Made by a program: the position numbers and the translations under genes. Shown here piece after piece: positions 23,240-33,850 of a DNA stretch of 64,000 nt. Under the pieces are notes generated by a model that saw nothing but the letters and a program-made list of their open reading frames with translations, made no database searches and was not told the origin of the DNA. The stretch comes from Helicoverpa zea (taxonomy: Eukaryota; Arthropoda; Insecta; Lepidoptera; Noctuidae), in contig NC_061463.1 in assembly GCF_022581195.2 (NCBI RefSeq), positions 10,850,001 to 10,914,000 on the forward strand. Direction: 5' to 3'. How positions within the stretch are numbered: position 1 is the first letter of the stretch; each line of letters starts with the position of its first letter.

Positions 23240-24438
23240 CTAGGAACGGTTACGGGAGCGTCCGGCGGTCGGTTCCGCGTCTCGCGGGCGCCCTGCGATC
23301 TGGGCGACGAGGGAACCGAGAATTTGTTCGATAGGAAGGCCAATGGATGCGAGACCGAATCGACGGTGCGGGGGGCGGCGGGGAGCGCGGGCGCCGGCGG
23401 CAGTGACCGGCGCGGTCAGTGCGGGCGGCGCGCGCGGGGGCCGGGGGGTATATATGTGTGAATAGCGCTCGCCTTGGTGTGTGCGGACGTGCTGGTTCAG
23501 GATGGCCTTCTGGCGGAAATGTTTGCCGCACTCGCCGCACGTATATGGCTTCTCACCGGAATGGATGCGCAGGTGCTGGTTGAGGATGGCGCGCTGCCGG
23601 AACGAGCGCGGGCAGTACACGCACGCGTAGGGCTTCTCGTTCGCGTGGATGCGCAGGTGCTGCGTCAGATGCGACTGCTGCCGGAACCGCTTGCCGCACT
23701 CCGGACACCCGTACGGCCGCGAGTCCGTGTGGATCCTCTCGTGCTGCAGCAGCGTCGACTTCTGTTTGAAGTCTTTGCCGCACGTCAGGCACTTGAAAAG
23801 GCGCAGCTCCGAGTTTGGGTTGTGCTTCCGCGGCTTTGGTTGTTCAGGCTGCACGATGTCTGGCAAGTGGCGGAGATCAGGCGCCGCGTACTGGTCTAGC
23901 GGCCCTTCCAGGGATAGCACACCACCGTTCTGTTTCAGGTAGTGGAGCGGGAAGCCACCGGTGCCGAGCATGTGGCTGGCCGGCCTGGCCTCTTTAAAAT
24001 ACGGCGTGTACTGTTGCTGCAGGTCCGGCTGCGGGACGAAGCATGGCGTTCGATCGAGATGGTCCTGAGTAGGAGGTTGTGGTTGTGGTTGGCTTTGGAG
24101 CTGTTGCTCCACTTGCATGTGTTCGGGAGAAGTTTGTTGTTGTTGTTGCTGCTGCTGTTGTTGCTGTTGCTGCTGTTGCGCTTGTTGCTGAGCCTGTTGT
24201 TGAGCGAGCTGCTGGGCGGCGTCCTCTGCGACCGCGGCTTGGTCGGGAGGGGGCGGTGCGGGCGGGTAGGGCGAGGGTGCCGGGGACGCGAGCTGGGGCT
24301 CGGGCTGCGGCGAGGGCCCGCCGGGGCTCTGGTGCTGCATGGGCTGGTAGCCGCCGTCGAGGACTCCGCCGCCCCACTGCGTGCCCGGCGGCGCGCGCTC
24401 CACGCCATCTTTGTACAGGACATACGGCGTTGTCGTGT
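23240..24438 (-). CDS. C2H2 zinc-finger transcription factor, paralogous exon A (polyQ form)
   Basis: The exon begins after a TTTGTTTCCAG acceptor at 24438, again in phase 1 at an Asp codon, and encodes 398 residues to a stop at 23240. The order is a short conserved start (TTTPYVLYKDG), a Gly/Pro-rich stretch, a glutamine tract of about 16 plus interrupted repeats (about 24130-24200), then YFKE and FPLHYLK, then four C2H2 fingers (about 23800-23478) and an Arg/Pro/Ala-rich tail. The fingers are near-identical to fingers 1-4 of exon B and keep the same -1, 3 and 6 helix residues. The fifth finger of exon B is absent. GC content is far above the flanks. The exon may be used instead of exon B, be spliced to it, or be translated with exon B as 3' UTR. 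Existence is well supported; isoform use is inferred. Confidence 0.85.
24130..24200 (-). repeat. CAG/CAA glutamine-coding repeat in exon A
   Basis: An interrupted trinucleotide run (CTG/TTG on the plus strand) encoding about 16 consecutive glutamines plus QQQA units on either side. CAA interruptions limit slippage, but length variation is likely. Confidence 0.85.
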
Positions 24439-24574
24439 CTGGAAACAAATTAAATCAACTTTACTGCCACTGTCGAATGATTTACTTATTTGGAACATGT
24501 CAATTCGTAAGGTAATGTGCCAAAATTCTTGGTTAATCGTAGGAATAGCGGAGCGGGTCGGTATCGTGTGATAA

Positions 24575-24690
24575 ATGGTGAGCACATCGCCACAAAGCGC
24601 GGTGGCGTGCGACGGGCGACGGCGCGCGGGTCGCTCGCGACATCGCGTGTCGCGCGCGATTCATAACACTCGCTGCGCCAAACGAATAAG
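24575..24690. promoter_or_regulatory. CpG-dense island just upstream of zinc-finger exon A
   Basis: A very CpG-rich stretch (CGCG repeated many times) in the intron immediately 5' (minus strand) of exon A. It may be an intronic promoter or a splicing-related element. No coding exon with a phase-1 donor could be convincingly placed in it. Confidence 0.3.
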
Positions 24691-24699
24691 AATTTAATA

Positions 24700-27600
24700 A
24701 AATGTCACGTTGTGTGCCGCGAGACGTTTCGGTAGTTTCAGTCGCACTACATTATGTGATGGACCCCGTGAAACGAAAAAGTCAGACAAACTGGATAACA
24801 ACATTTGTTTCATATTGATTTAAAATAGGTAAGTCATGAAGTTCTATGCAACATAGAAACAACAATGCAACAACACAAGATGGCCGTCAATAACGAAATC
24901 AAAATCCATTACGGACATAATACGTTTCATAGTCGATTTTATAATACGGTTTTAATAGTTGAGTGAAACTTCTTAGATAAAAGGAACTTATAAAATGAGC
25001 ACGTTTCTAATGATTCACTTTCTCGACGTATTGAGTCTGTGGCGTCACAAAAAACGCGGGAAAATGCGACCATTTTCTTTTACCGCTCAAAGGGAAATGC
25101 AAATGGCGGGCAGATAGAATTTTATCTGCAGGGTTATATAAAATATGTTGATTTGTAGAAAGATGTACATATAGTATATGATAATCAGGCTGATTGTTTG
25201 TGATAATTGTATTATGGATACTAGGAACTGCTTTCTCACAGTTAAAACACAGTCACAGTCACAGTCAAATTTTTCGAAGACTACAACAATTTTAATCCAC
25301 TTTTTATCTGTTTTACCTAACCAAATTGCCAGTAATTCCGAAAGTGTTACCAAACTTTCATTTCAAGTAGCAGACTGTCACAGATGACCAAAGCACGTGT
25401 TAGTTGCAGTAATGAGAACTCATTGCTGCGGTCAGCTTGACATTTTTGACAGCATGTACATGTATCGAGTTTCTGATGTTTATTTTGCTTATGTTTAGAT
25501 ATGTACTGTTATATAGAAAAGTGTTATGATAGGTGAATCATATGTTTTTAATATTTGTGGTATTATACATCTTTAACTACTGGGTTACATTTGAAGATGT
25601 TAAGCTTTTTCTTTCTTTTTTTGACTAAATACAAAGTTTGACGCTTCAAAACAAGACAAAATATTACACAATGCCTACGTATTGTAATAGCTATTAGCTG
25701 TTAAAATACTGATCTAATCTCTGCAGATTCTAGTCTTTGGAAGTAGACCATACACCGACGAACATTCATCTTACACGACGTAATAAAAGTCAAATTTCCC
25801 AAAAAAATACCAACTTCTTATTATAACGTAAAAATAAGCGTTTTTCTACAAAACTTAGCTTGCAATTTTGTAGCATTGTCTACGGCGTAGTAGGGGTAGT
25901 AAAGTTTGCTACGAGCCTACGATAGCACAAAAATCAAACATTATCTTGTTACTTAAATAAAACTACTTTTACGGATTTTATCGCGATTATATTAATATTA
26001 TTTAATCCCGACGTTTCGGATCCTTTACAGCATCCATGGTCACGGACAGATCATCTTGTAATTTAGACTTTCTTGTTTTCTGAAGTAAATACATATTTTT
26101 TTCTCGGAAAGGATATAAAAATACGAGAAATACAGAAGGTATTACGTCCTCGACTGTACTAACAAGTCCGATCTCTGGCTTCATCGCAAGCAACGGTTTA
26201 TGACAGGCAGATTAGTAAGTTGTAAATAAAATTGTAGTTACTCAGAAGCGATTTAACATAATCAGACTAATGACTATTAAGAATGGGTACTTTCTTTATA
26301 TAACACTGTTTCAATAAGTAGACAAATATGTACATTATCTAGATTTATTTATTTTTTACATGATTTTGTCATTGAGAAAGTATCTGACTGTGTCTTAGTT
26401 TTTATTCCTAAACCGCTAAACAAACTTGTGTGAAATTTAGTAAAGAGAGAATTTAGGTAAAATACAGAACACTTTTTAATGTCGTTACCTGTATTCACTC
26501 AAAATTCTTTCTGGTATTATTCTCAAGATCTAAATGTTCGAAATATCGTTCCAAAATCAATCATATCCAATCATTAAACCTCATTATCAAATAAGAAGTT
26601 AAACAAAACCTTTTTGGACGAACCCATCGTCATTCGTCATCGGACTAGACCCGTTTGGTCATAAAAAATCGTGCACCATCCATCTTGGTTGAGCGCGCAT
26701 CGTTAACATGGAGTAAGCAAAGATGAGCAGAGGTGTTATAATGTAGGTAGGTCAGGCGCCTTCTTCTACGTCAAATTTGTACAGTGGGCATGACCGAATC
26801 GATCAGTTATGAGTGAACTAATGAGGCTTTCGGGTTCCTTGAGACATCTGTCAACGATCTTTGGTATTACAAAAAATTTACAGGTCCAAAGAAGGTGTAC
26901 AAGGGCGAAAACAGTAACGTTCCTCGTCCCTCGCACGCCCGCAATTTGGCGCGCTACTTTCTTTAAGCGATTTTCCATTATGGCACCTCCGCTAATCATT
27001 TTGTTCTCCATGATCGTTACTAACAAAGATGGCATAAACGATGATAAAATCGGGCTACTAAATAAACTTATCGATGCCACGATCGATTTGAAGATAATTC
27101 GGTCTTGTATCGAGACGCTTTGGGTCACGAATCTAATGATTTCGCGCCTGCTGATTTATTTATCGATTATTATTTTGTAGTCTACAATCGAATTGCATAG
27201 CACCTGTGCATGACTTGGCATTGATTGGTCTAGTTATAAATTCTAAGATTTTGAACTGATATTTGGTATACTTCTGGTTATTGGTGATTATTCATTCGTC
27301 TGCATTTAAACGCACATTGCAACAACTTATAATGTATTTTCGCGACAGAAATGTATGGAACAAAGATAATTTTGGAGAAAATGTATTCTCAAGGTTCATA
27401 AGTACTCATGTACTGGACAATGTTGACATCCATACAGGATATTTTAAGCACATCAACTCAAGGACAGAGAAAATAATAACAGCGTAAAACTAAACGCATT
27501 GTTCGCAATAAAGACGCGCAAAAACGTTCCATTTCACTTGTGCAACGAAGGTTCGAGTACAAAGACAAGGATTTATTGTCGAAAAACATCTGTTTATATT

Positions 27601-27980
27601 CGAGCCACAGATAAAATAATACGGGATGAGACTAAAATGATTTCTCGTTTGACAGCTTAGTTTTAATGACGCTTAGGTCGGCCGGATGCCTTCACAGAGC
27701 ACATGTGGGGTGTCATTTTATATTAAGTTTTTTCTTTTAACCCTTTTTGTAAATTATAGCGTCATGACGTATGGACGTGGCCTTTTGTATCTGATGGGAA
27801 TCTTTACCCTTTCGATGTTGAGATAGTTTTTAAGTTGATTTGAAATGATAAAGGTTTGAGATGGGCGGGTTTTTGAGGGTTAATTTAAATTCTTGCATGA
27901 TTTTTCATGATCTTTGTAACAAAACTATGTAATGGCTAATTTGATGATTTTTAGTATCATTGACTTAATAATTAGTAGAC
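24700..27980. other. Mostly non-coding; one dispersed repeat and an unresolved two-strand open block
   Basis: AT-rich. An AAGATGGCCG motif sits near 24877. At 26766-27180 both strands stay open for about 120 codons (plus 26809-27180, minus 27128-26766), and the minus-strand product has hydrophobic stretches. No family, splice site or codon signal favours either strand. Confidence 0.35.
25942..26062 (-). repeat. Dispersed repeat, inverted partner of 58200-58300
   Basis: The reverse complement shares CATGGATGCTGTAA, the CCG/CGCCGG/CGTCGG segment, ATATTAAT and CGCGATAAAATCCGTAAAAG with the copy at 58.2 kb. It is a short interspersed family of unknown class. Confidence 0.7.
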
Positions 27981-27983
27981 TTA

Positions 27984-28170
27984 CGGCCAGTTTCTTCATC
28001 AAAAGTTAAAGTTAAAGTAATGTCTAAAGTAAAAGTAACGGTCAAATACGTTTTTTCAAGCCTAAAGTGACAGCAAAACTAATAGAAAAATTGAATTTAA
28101 CCGTTACTTTTACTTTAGACATTACTTTGACTTTTACTTTGGCTTTAACTTTTGATGAAGAAACTGGCTG
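27984..28170. mobile_element. Fold-back MITE, 187 bp, TA target duplication
   Basis: Almost the whole element is an inverted repeat: CCAGTTTCTTCATCAAAAG at the left and its reverse complement at the right, continuing through TAATGTCTAAAGTAAAAG. One arm carries an extra about 12-bp AAAGT-type unit. TA flanks both ends (27982-27983 and 28171-28172), as for Tc1/mariner-type MITEs. There is no coding sequence. RNA from it would fold into a long hairpin. Confidence 0.85.
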
Positions 28171-28637
28171 TATGTAATTAATTTAAGCTCTAGGTTTAAA
28201 CAGTTTTAAGGTTTTATATTTTTGCTTATTTTGATATAAGGAAAGAAAAGAAGATTTCAGAAGTTCCTTCAGAATCCATTTTCTTCTGGATACTAAACGC
28301 AAACACATCTCCAAACTCAAGCTACTATAATTCTATCAAGTCAATAACCCAAAAATAATCTACATCTCAGTTAAAGCAAGGGTTTGACCACGTGTACTTT
28401 CTTCAGGACATATGGGCTATGGGAATCAAATGAAAGGGGTATGCATCCTGTAAGATTATTCTAGTGATTTAATGCGTGTGAGCGGTATGAAGACATTACT
28501 TAATTAACGTAGCTAATTGACGCTTTTTATGAAGGAAGTTCGACTTTGAGTGACTTGTTCCTTTTTGGTAATGGTAGCTCTACGTTTAAAGTAACTTACT
28601 CTTTTCTTGCTTGTAATTGCTTAGTTATTTCATATAA
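28171..28637. other. Non-coding, nothing specific seen
   Basis: AT-rich sequence without recognised repeats or coding frames. Confidence 0.35.
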
Positions 28638-28990
28638 TACTAGCGACCCGCTCCGGCTTCACACGGAATTATAACAATATTTCCCCACTATTTAATTGTA
28701 AATTAATGTTATTATCTATAATATAAAAATGAATCGCAAAATGTGTTGGTAAGCGCATAACTCAACAACGCCTGGACCAATTTGGCTAATTCTTTTTTTG
28801 TTGTGTTTGTTATAGTCAGGAGAAGGTTCTTATGAAAAAAAAAATAGGGTAAAGTAGAGAAGTCAATTGACGGGAACGAAGCCGCGCAAAAGCTAGTTTA
28901 TTATACACTAGCTTCTGCCCGCGACTTCGTACGCGGATCCTGTCCCTTATGCCAGCGACTGCGGGGTCAGCAAAATCAAATATCTGAATA
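28638..28990. repeat. Two adjoining fragments of a common dispersed repeat
   Basis: The first (28638-28898) begins ACTAGCGACCCGC and ends GAAGCCGCGCAAAAGCTAGT. The second (28906 to about 28990) begins ACTAGCTTCTGCCCGCGAC. These are CTAGC-bounded, proline-codon-like GCCGCG ends seen in many insect retroposon or Helitron-like repeats. The class is not settled. Confidence 0.55.
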
Positions 28991-29259
28991 GTCTAATATT
29001 GAATTTTAAGGGCCCGTTGACTTGGAAACAACGGAATACGCATAACCATTAGAAACGTTCCATATATTTAATTTTTGTACTTTAACGGCAAAAGCACAGC
29101 AGACTAAACAAAACGCTGAGAACTGAACCGCAATAGACGTGACCATAGGGATTAAAGTGGTGATTCTAATTAGTCCGCATTTAAGTTGTGAGTGGCAAAA
29201 ATATTAGGTACACGTATTATTACGTAAAATGATGACAAAGTCGTGGTGACTTAGTGGAA

Positions 29260-29640
29260 GTCGTGGTGGTTTAGTGGGTAGAGAACCAATCTCTCAAGTA
29301 TGAGCGTGCGGCTTTGATTCCAGGTCTGGCAAGTGCCTGCCAATGCAACTTTTCTAAGTTCGTATGTACTTTCTACGTATATTTTGGATACCAATGACCG
29401 TTTTTTGGAGGGGATGTTAAACTGTAGGTTCCGGCTGTCATTGAACATTCTTGGCAGTCGTTATGGGTAGTCAGAAGCCAGTAAGTCTTACCAAGGGGTG
29501 TTGGGTTGAGCGGGTAACCGGGTTGTGGAGGTCAGATAGGCAGTCGCTCCTTGTAAAACACTGGTACTCAGTTGCATCGTGACTGGAAGTCGACCCTAAC
29601 ATAATTGGGACAAAGGCTCTGGAGATAATAACGACAATAA
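29260..29640 (+). repeat. SINE, near full length (same family as 36220-36572)
   Basis: Starts with a tRNA-like head: GTCGTGGTGGTTTAGTGGG, then the B-box-like TTTGATTCC. The shared body follows (TCTAAGTT, TTAAACTGTAGG, CAGTCGTTATGGGTAGTCAG, AACCGGGTTG) with an AT-rich tail. A partial copy of the first about 19 bp (29240-29258) lies directly upstream. Confidence 0.85.
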
Positions 29641-29649
29641 TTATGAGAT

Positions 29650-30325
29650 ACAGGCACCGCAAGACATCTGAGGCTGATGACGGGGAGTAGCGACCCCGCG
29701 GGGCTATATATACTGAGTTCTCCAGGGAGAGTATACTGTCCCCCATCTCCGGCCGGTCGGAGTGAACCATGACGGGGGTAGGTCTCACGCCTCTGGCTTG
29801 GCTTGGCCGTCCAGAGTGGAGTCGCTAGAGCAGGATTAGTAGCCCTGCTCGGAGGGTAGGTGCCTCATGGTAAGCACAGGGAGCGCGTAATCAGCGTTTA
29901 AAGTCTACCGAGGTATCTTCACCCTACAGCCGCTCATGTACCTGTTGCCCTCTTGTTGCTATTCAGTGACTGGTTCCCGGGGGCCCAGTAAGTGAGGTGG
30001 CAAGTCTCCACCTGCCATTTTTACATGTACCTAATACATTGTCATCCACTAACATCCCATCACAATAGCCCAAGTACTTTTCCTCCATAGTTAGCAATAG
30101 TTTAGCACAGAACCGGGGATTGTCTTTTTTTAACGACGTCCACCGGGGATTGTCCTTGGGTTCATTTCTATAGTGTATAAAGGGATAATCGTCGGTTTTG
30201 TGTCACCATTTCATTAAAGTTGTCTCAAAAGGGCTTCGGCGTGTTGGCTTCGGCTCCACGTTTACCTCCCAAAAAATTCGGAACTCTGTAGTCCCGAGGT
30301 CTGGAAGAGACATACAAAATAATAA
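29650..30325 (+). repeat. LINE 3' end, 5'-truncated, with AATAAT tail
   Basis: GC-richer than its flanks and with no long frame. It ends in GAGACATACAAAATAATAAT, shared in inverse orientation with 16053-16120. It contains the 17-bp micro-insertion at 30125-30141. It is read as the 3' UTR of a non-LTR retrotransposon because it is bounded on the 3' side by a short A/T tail; no reverse-transcriptase sequence is left. Confidence 0.6.
30125..30141 (-). mobile_element. 17-bp retro-insertion with 13-bp target duplication
   Basis: The sequence TTTTTTTAACGACGTCC is flanked on both sides by ACCGGGGATTGTC (30112-30124 and 30142-30154). The inserted bases match the extreme 3' end (minus strand) of the LINE family at 35503-35694. 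This is read as target-primed insertion with almost total 5' truncation. Confidence 0.7.
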
Positions 30326-30519
30326 TGAGATATAACGCAACAAAGTCGGAAAGTGGGGGCTCGTGACGCCACGTCTAGGTATGTAAAATTTGTACTAAGC
30401 AGTGACTTAACACAAAATTCAAGCGTGTTGTATCTTCGTTATTATTTGTTTGTGAGAGAGAGAAAATAAAAATACGTGTCCATTATTTTAGGGTTATCTA
30501 AAAGACGGACTAATTACTT

Positions 30520-30985
30520 TTTTTTGATTCGCCATACCTATTTCATAACATTCATTTCTATACATTTCAAGTGTAGTATTGCTCTTGAAGTTCCACATCA
30601 GGTGTTCCAGATCTTCGATGTTTATACGTCAATAGAGAGTGCTTATCAGATTGAACCACTTTTGCTAAAACGTCATATCTTCATATGCTATAGTCTAGCA
30701 GGGCCCCTGGAGTTCCACATCAGGTGTTTTAGATCTTCAATTTGTATAAGTCAATAGAAAGTGCTTATCAAATTGAACAACTTTTGCTAAAACATCATAC
30801 CTGCATATGGTACAGAGAAGCTGGGCTCTTGGGGTTCCACATCAGGTGTTCCAGATCTTCAAATTTATTATCTCAGCTGAAAATGCTTATCACATGAAAC
30901 AATTTTTGCCATGGCACCATTTTTGTATCTCTTATAGTTTTGTTGGTCTGTTGGAGTTCTGCATCAGGTCTTCAAGTTTCGAAGA
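30520..30985. repeat. 122-bp tandem repeat, about four copies
   Basis: Units start at 30589, 30711, 30833 and 30955, marked by GTTCCACATCAGGTGTT(C/T)(C/T)AGATC, at exact 122-bp spacing, with a decayed partial unit before. The period is not a multiple of three, so open frames across it are accidental. Followed by a retroposon-like tail (GAAATCCGTTCAGTAGTTC). Confidence 0.88.
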
Positions 30986-31085
30986 TAAATTATAGCCTAT
31001 ATGTTGACCAGGCTTAATACTGATACAACAACGAAAAAATCATTGAAATCCGTTCAGTAGTTCGGAAGATTAGCGTGTACAAACA

Positions 31086-31140
31086 AACAGACATACAGAC
31101 ATACAGACATACAGACATGCAGACATACAGACATACAGAC
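31086..31140. repeat. (ACAGACAT)n microsatellite tail
   Basis: About seven octamer units, one with a variant base. It directly follows TCCGTTCAGTAGTTCGGAAG, a context typical of the 3' tail of dispersed insect elements, so it is probably the tail of the element carrying the 122-bp repeats. Confidence 0.85.
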
Positions 31141-31257
31141 AGAATTTTTTTTTTGGATTTGTGCTCCATTACTGTTTCTAAACCCCACCCAATTATTATT
31201 TTTTTAATATATTCAATGTACAGACACAGTTTTTTTACAGATTTATTATATGTATAG

Positions 31258-31395
31258 ATATGAACCTTCCTCTTTAATCACTCAATCTATTAAAAATAAC
31301 CGCATGAAAATCGGTGGCTTAGTTTTGAAGATTTAAACGTACTAAGGGACATAGGGACAGAAAAAGCGACTTTGTTTTATACTATGTTGTGAAGA
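31258..31395 (-). repeat. Dispersed repeat, inverted partner of 41147-41336
   Basis: The reverse complement shares TATAAAACAAAGTCAC/GC, TCTGTCCC, ATGTCCC, GATTTTCATGCGG and GATTGA(A)GAGGAAGG with the copy at 41.1 kb. Confidence 0.75.
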
Positions 31396-31399
31396 ACAG

Positions 31400-33530
31400 G
31401 CTTTTTGTTTGTAGAATGTATACATTGAAGGGAATATTCACTATATCTATCCTTATCTATAGGATATCTGTCCTTCATATTTAAATCGTTGAAAAAAAGC
31501 TTACTAGCTTCTGAAACAGACACTTTGAATCCTGTTATGTGGATCCATCATGTGTTTAATTGAAGATGATGTCGAACTTTTAATATGTCTAAGGTTCACA
31601 AACACGTCAGTTTCTTAAAACAACAGTTTACTCAGAATTTTCACTTTCGATTTACAAAATAAAGGTAAATTTAAGAAAAACGGAACGTAACGTTTGTGTA
31701 GTTTGCAAACTTGGACCTCAGAATGCGCTATTTCAACTTGGCTTTTCAGGCTGCAGTAAGTGCACAGAGCAACATTCAGTATATGTGGCAGTAGAACGGT
31801 CGCAGGAGTGTCGGTGCGCCCGCGCAACTGGTTAGGCCGCCCCTTTCCTGCGCTAGTACCGACAACACGAGTGATTTATTGCTGTGTATGCAATTTGGTT
31901 TCACTTTTTTTTGGATTTGATGGCTTAATAACATAGATAGATGGATTTTACTTTTATCGTATTTTTTTTATAACGCGGTCGTCAATTATTTATTGAAATA
32001 GGTACATGTTTGTGAGTAATATTACTAAGGAAATATAGGAATAAGTTAATTAAAATAGTTAAATATGAGAATTAAGAGGAAGAATATTCAGACAAAAGTA
32101 GATGGAGAATTCATAGGTAGTAGAATCAGGCTTTAAAAGCGAGACTACGTTATTTTTGATTTCCTAACCATTTTACTAATCTATCTACTTGTCTTCAATT
32201 TAAATTAATCTCCTTCAAACAAAAATAAAAAATAAAACACGAAAAATCATCTCATAACCTGCGCGCGCGCACCGTACAGGGTTCACGGATGGTCGGAGCC
32301 GTCACCCGCTTGGCAGCAACGATCCACCGGATTAAATCCCTAACCAACACCACAATACCTTCGAAAACCTACCTTACAACCTTATCTAGACCACATAAGA
32401 TTGAAAATCGCGTAATTTTTTTGTTATTAGTGGTAAAATGTAAGGTTGTTTTTTAAGTTAAGAATCGAACGGGCATAAATTTAATCTACATGATTTTTTG
32501 TGGTATCTCGTACGGATATTTTCGGACAATTATGTTTGATTGCACCTATATTACCAAGGAGGTTGGTATGCATCCCATTCCGGAGGCATGACGCATTTCT
32601 AATGTGTGGCTTTAGTTTGCGGGGAAATGTTGAGAGGTCATTCAAGTTTGAAGGATTGATTAAAATTAATTCTTGTATGAATTATGGAGGATGATAGCAT
32701 TTAAAAAATCTTAATAAAGGACCAGCAAATATGTATCAAAGTGGTAAAAATAAAAACATTACACAATCATTAAAAAATGCTGATTTGCAAAATTATATTT
32801 GTATTGAATTAGCTAGAAAGCTTTTAGGTAGCTATAGACACAACTTTTTTTATCTTTAAGGCATAAACTCAGAAAACACAAGGATTTCAACTACAAAGAA
32901 ACCTTATACAGCACCATATAAAGAGTTTCTTTAACTAATGTTTTGACTGGTACAATTTGTAATAACTGCGTTGTTATTTTAACGTTAGTGAATCATCCAG
33001 TTACAGAGTTGTATCGACAATGAAAACAGGATGCTTGGGCGCGCTTAGTCATCACTCTTTGTGACTTCAGATGCCTTTAGCACGGAGCTTTGTACAGGTG
33101 CCAGGGGTTTTTGTACTTAGAAAGGAAAATACGCCATTAAAATATAGCTTAGGTACTTATTTTGCAGGTTTGATGAAGGTCTACATCTCCTAAATGTGAT
33201 GTAAGCAAAGGCAAAAGTTTATCCTTAAAAAGTTACATAAGAGATGTTCAGACGAGTTCAAACTCAGTTCATAAACCCAAGAAAAACATTGACATTGCCC
33301 GAGTCAAGGCACCACGTTGACACACCAATAATTTATTTAAAAAACTTGAAGAAACTCCTTTCTTATGAATCATACGACGCACGAGAACGCGGAAAAGACA
33401 AGTGAATGAAGACGTTACAAAAAACCTCACAAGTGTCAGCGGGTAAAAAATGGCTGTTGGACATTCACGAATTTCACTGCAACATTATAAACGTAGACGG
33501 TATTCATTGGTGCGTCACTGTTGGCTCAGT
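31400..33530. other. Non-coding, nothing specific seen
   Basis: AT-rich. A small GC-richer patch at 32260-32345 (CGCGCGCGCACCG) may be regulatory. No repeat or coding frame was recognised. Confidence 0.35.
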
Positions 33531-33535
33531 ATGCA

Positions 33536-33850
33536 TTACTTGAGCAAGTGCAGCATGCGAACGCAGCCGAGTGCGTAACGACGCGAAAGTGACAGGTCGT
33601 TTTGGCGGGAGACCGGCCGCCCGCCATGTCTGGCATTGGGTTCTTTATAATATCTACACGACATCGGCACCGGTTGTACGCACCACGCGACACACGGGCC
33701 GCGTCGCGACAATTTATTTCGGTTCGGGGCAATGCACTTATCGCACGCAGCCCTGAGATCTGCGACGAATAAACGAGAGTAAACATGAGACACGAAGGGA
33801 AAAAATAAATGCACCGTAGAGTTGCTGGTGACGGATCAAGGCAAGTCAAA
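33536..33850. promoter_or_regulatory. CpG-rich block, possible regulatory region
   Basis: High CpG with frames open on both strands and no coding signature. It lies in the long region upstream (minus strand) of the zinc-finger exons. Confidence 0.25.

Noticed and set aside
23942..24571. Leu-rich plus-strand frame of 209 codons
   Set aside because: It is the complement of the glutamine-repeat coding sequence of exon A (CAG/CAA read as CTG/TTG).
30476..30995. Repetitive protein encoded by the 122-bp units
   Set aside because: The 122-bp period is not a multiple of three, so the frame changes each unit and stops occur.
31086..31140. CRISPR-like array
   Set aside because: Contiguous octamer units without spacers in a eukaryotic repeat tail; a microsatellite.
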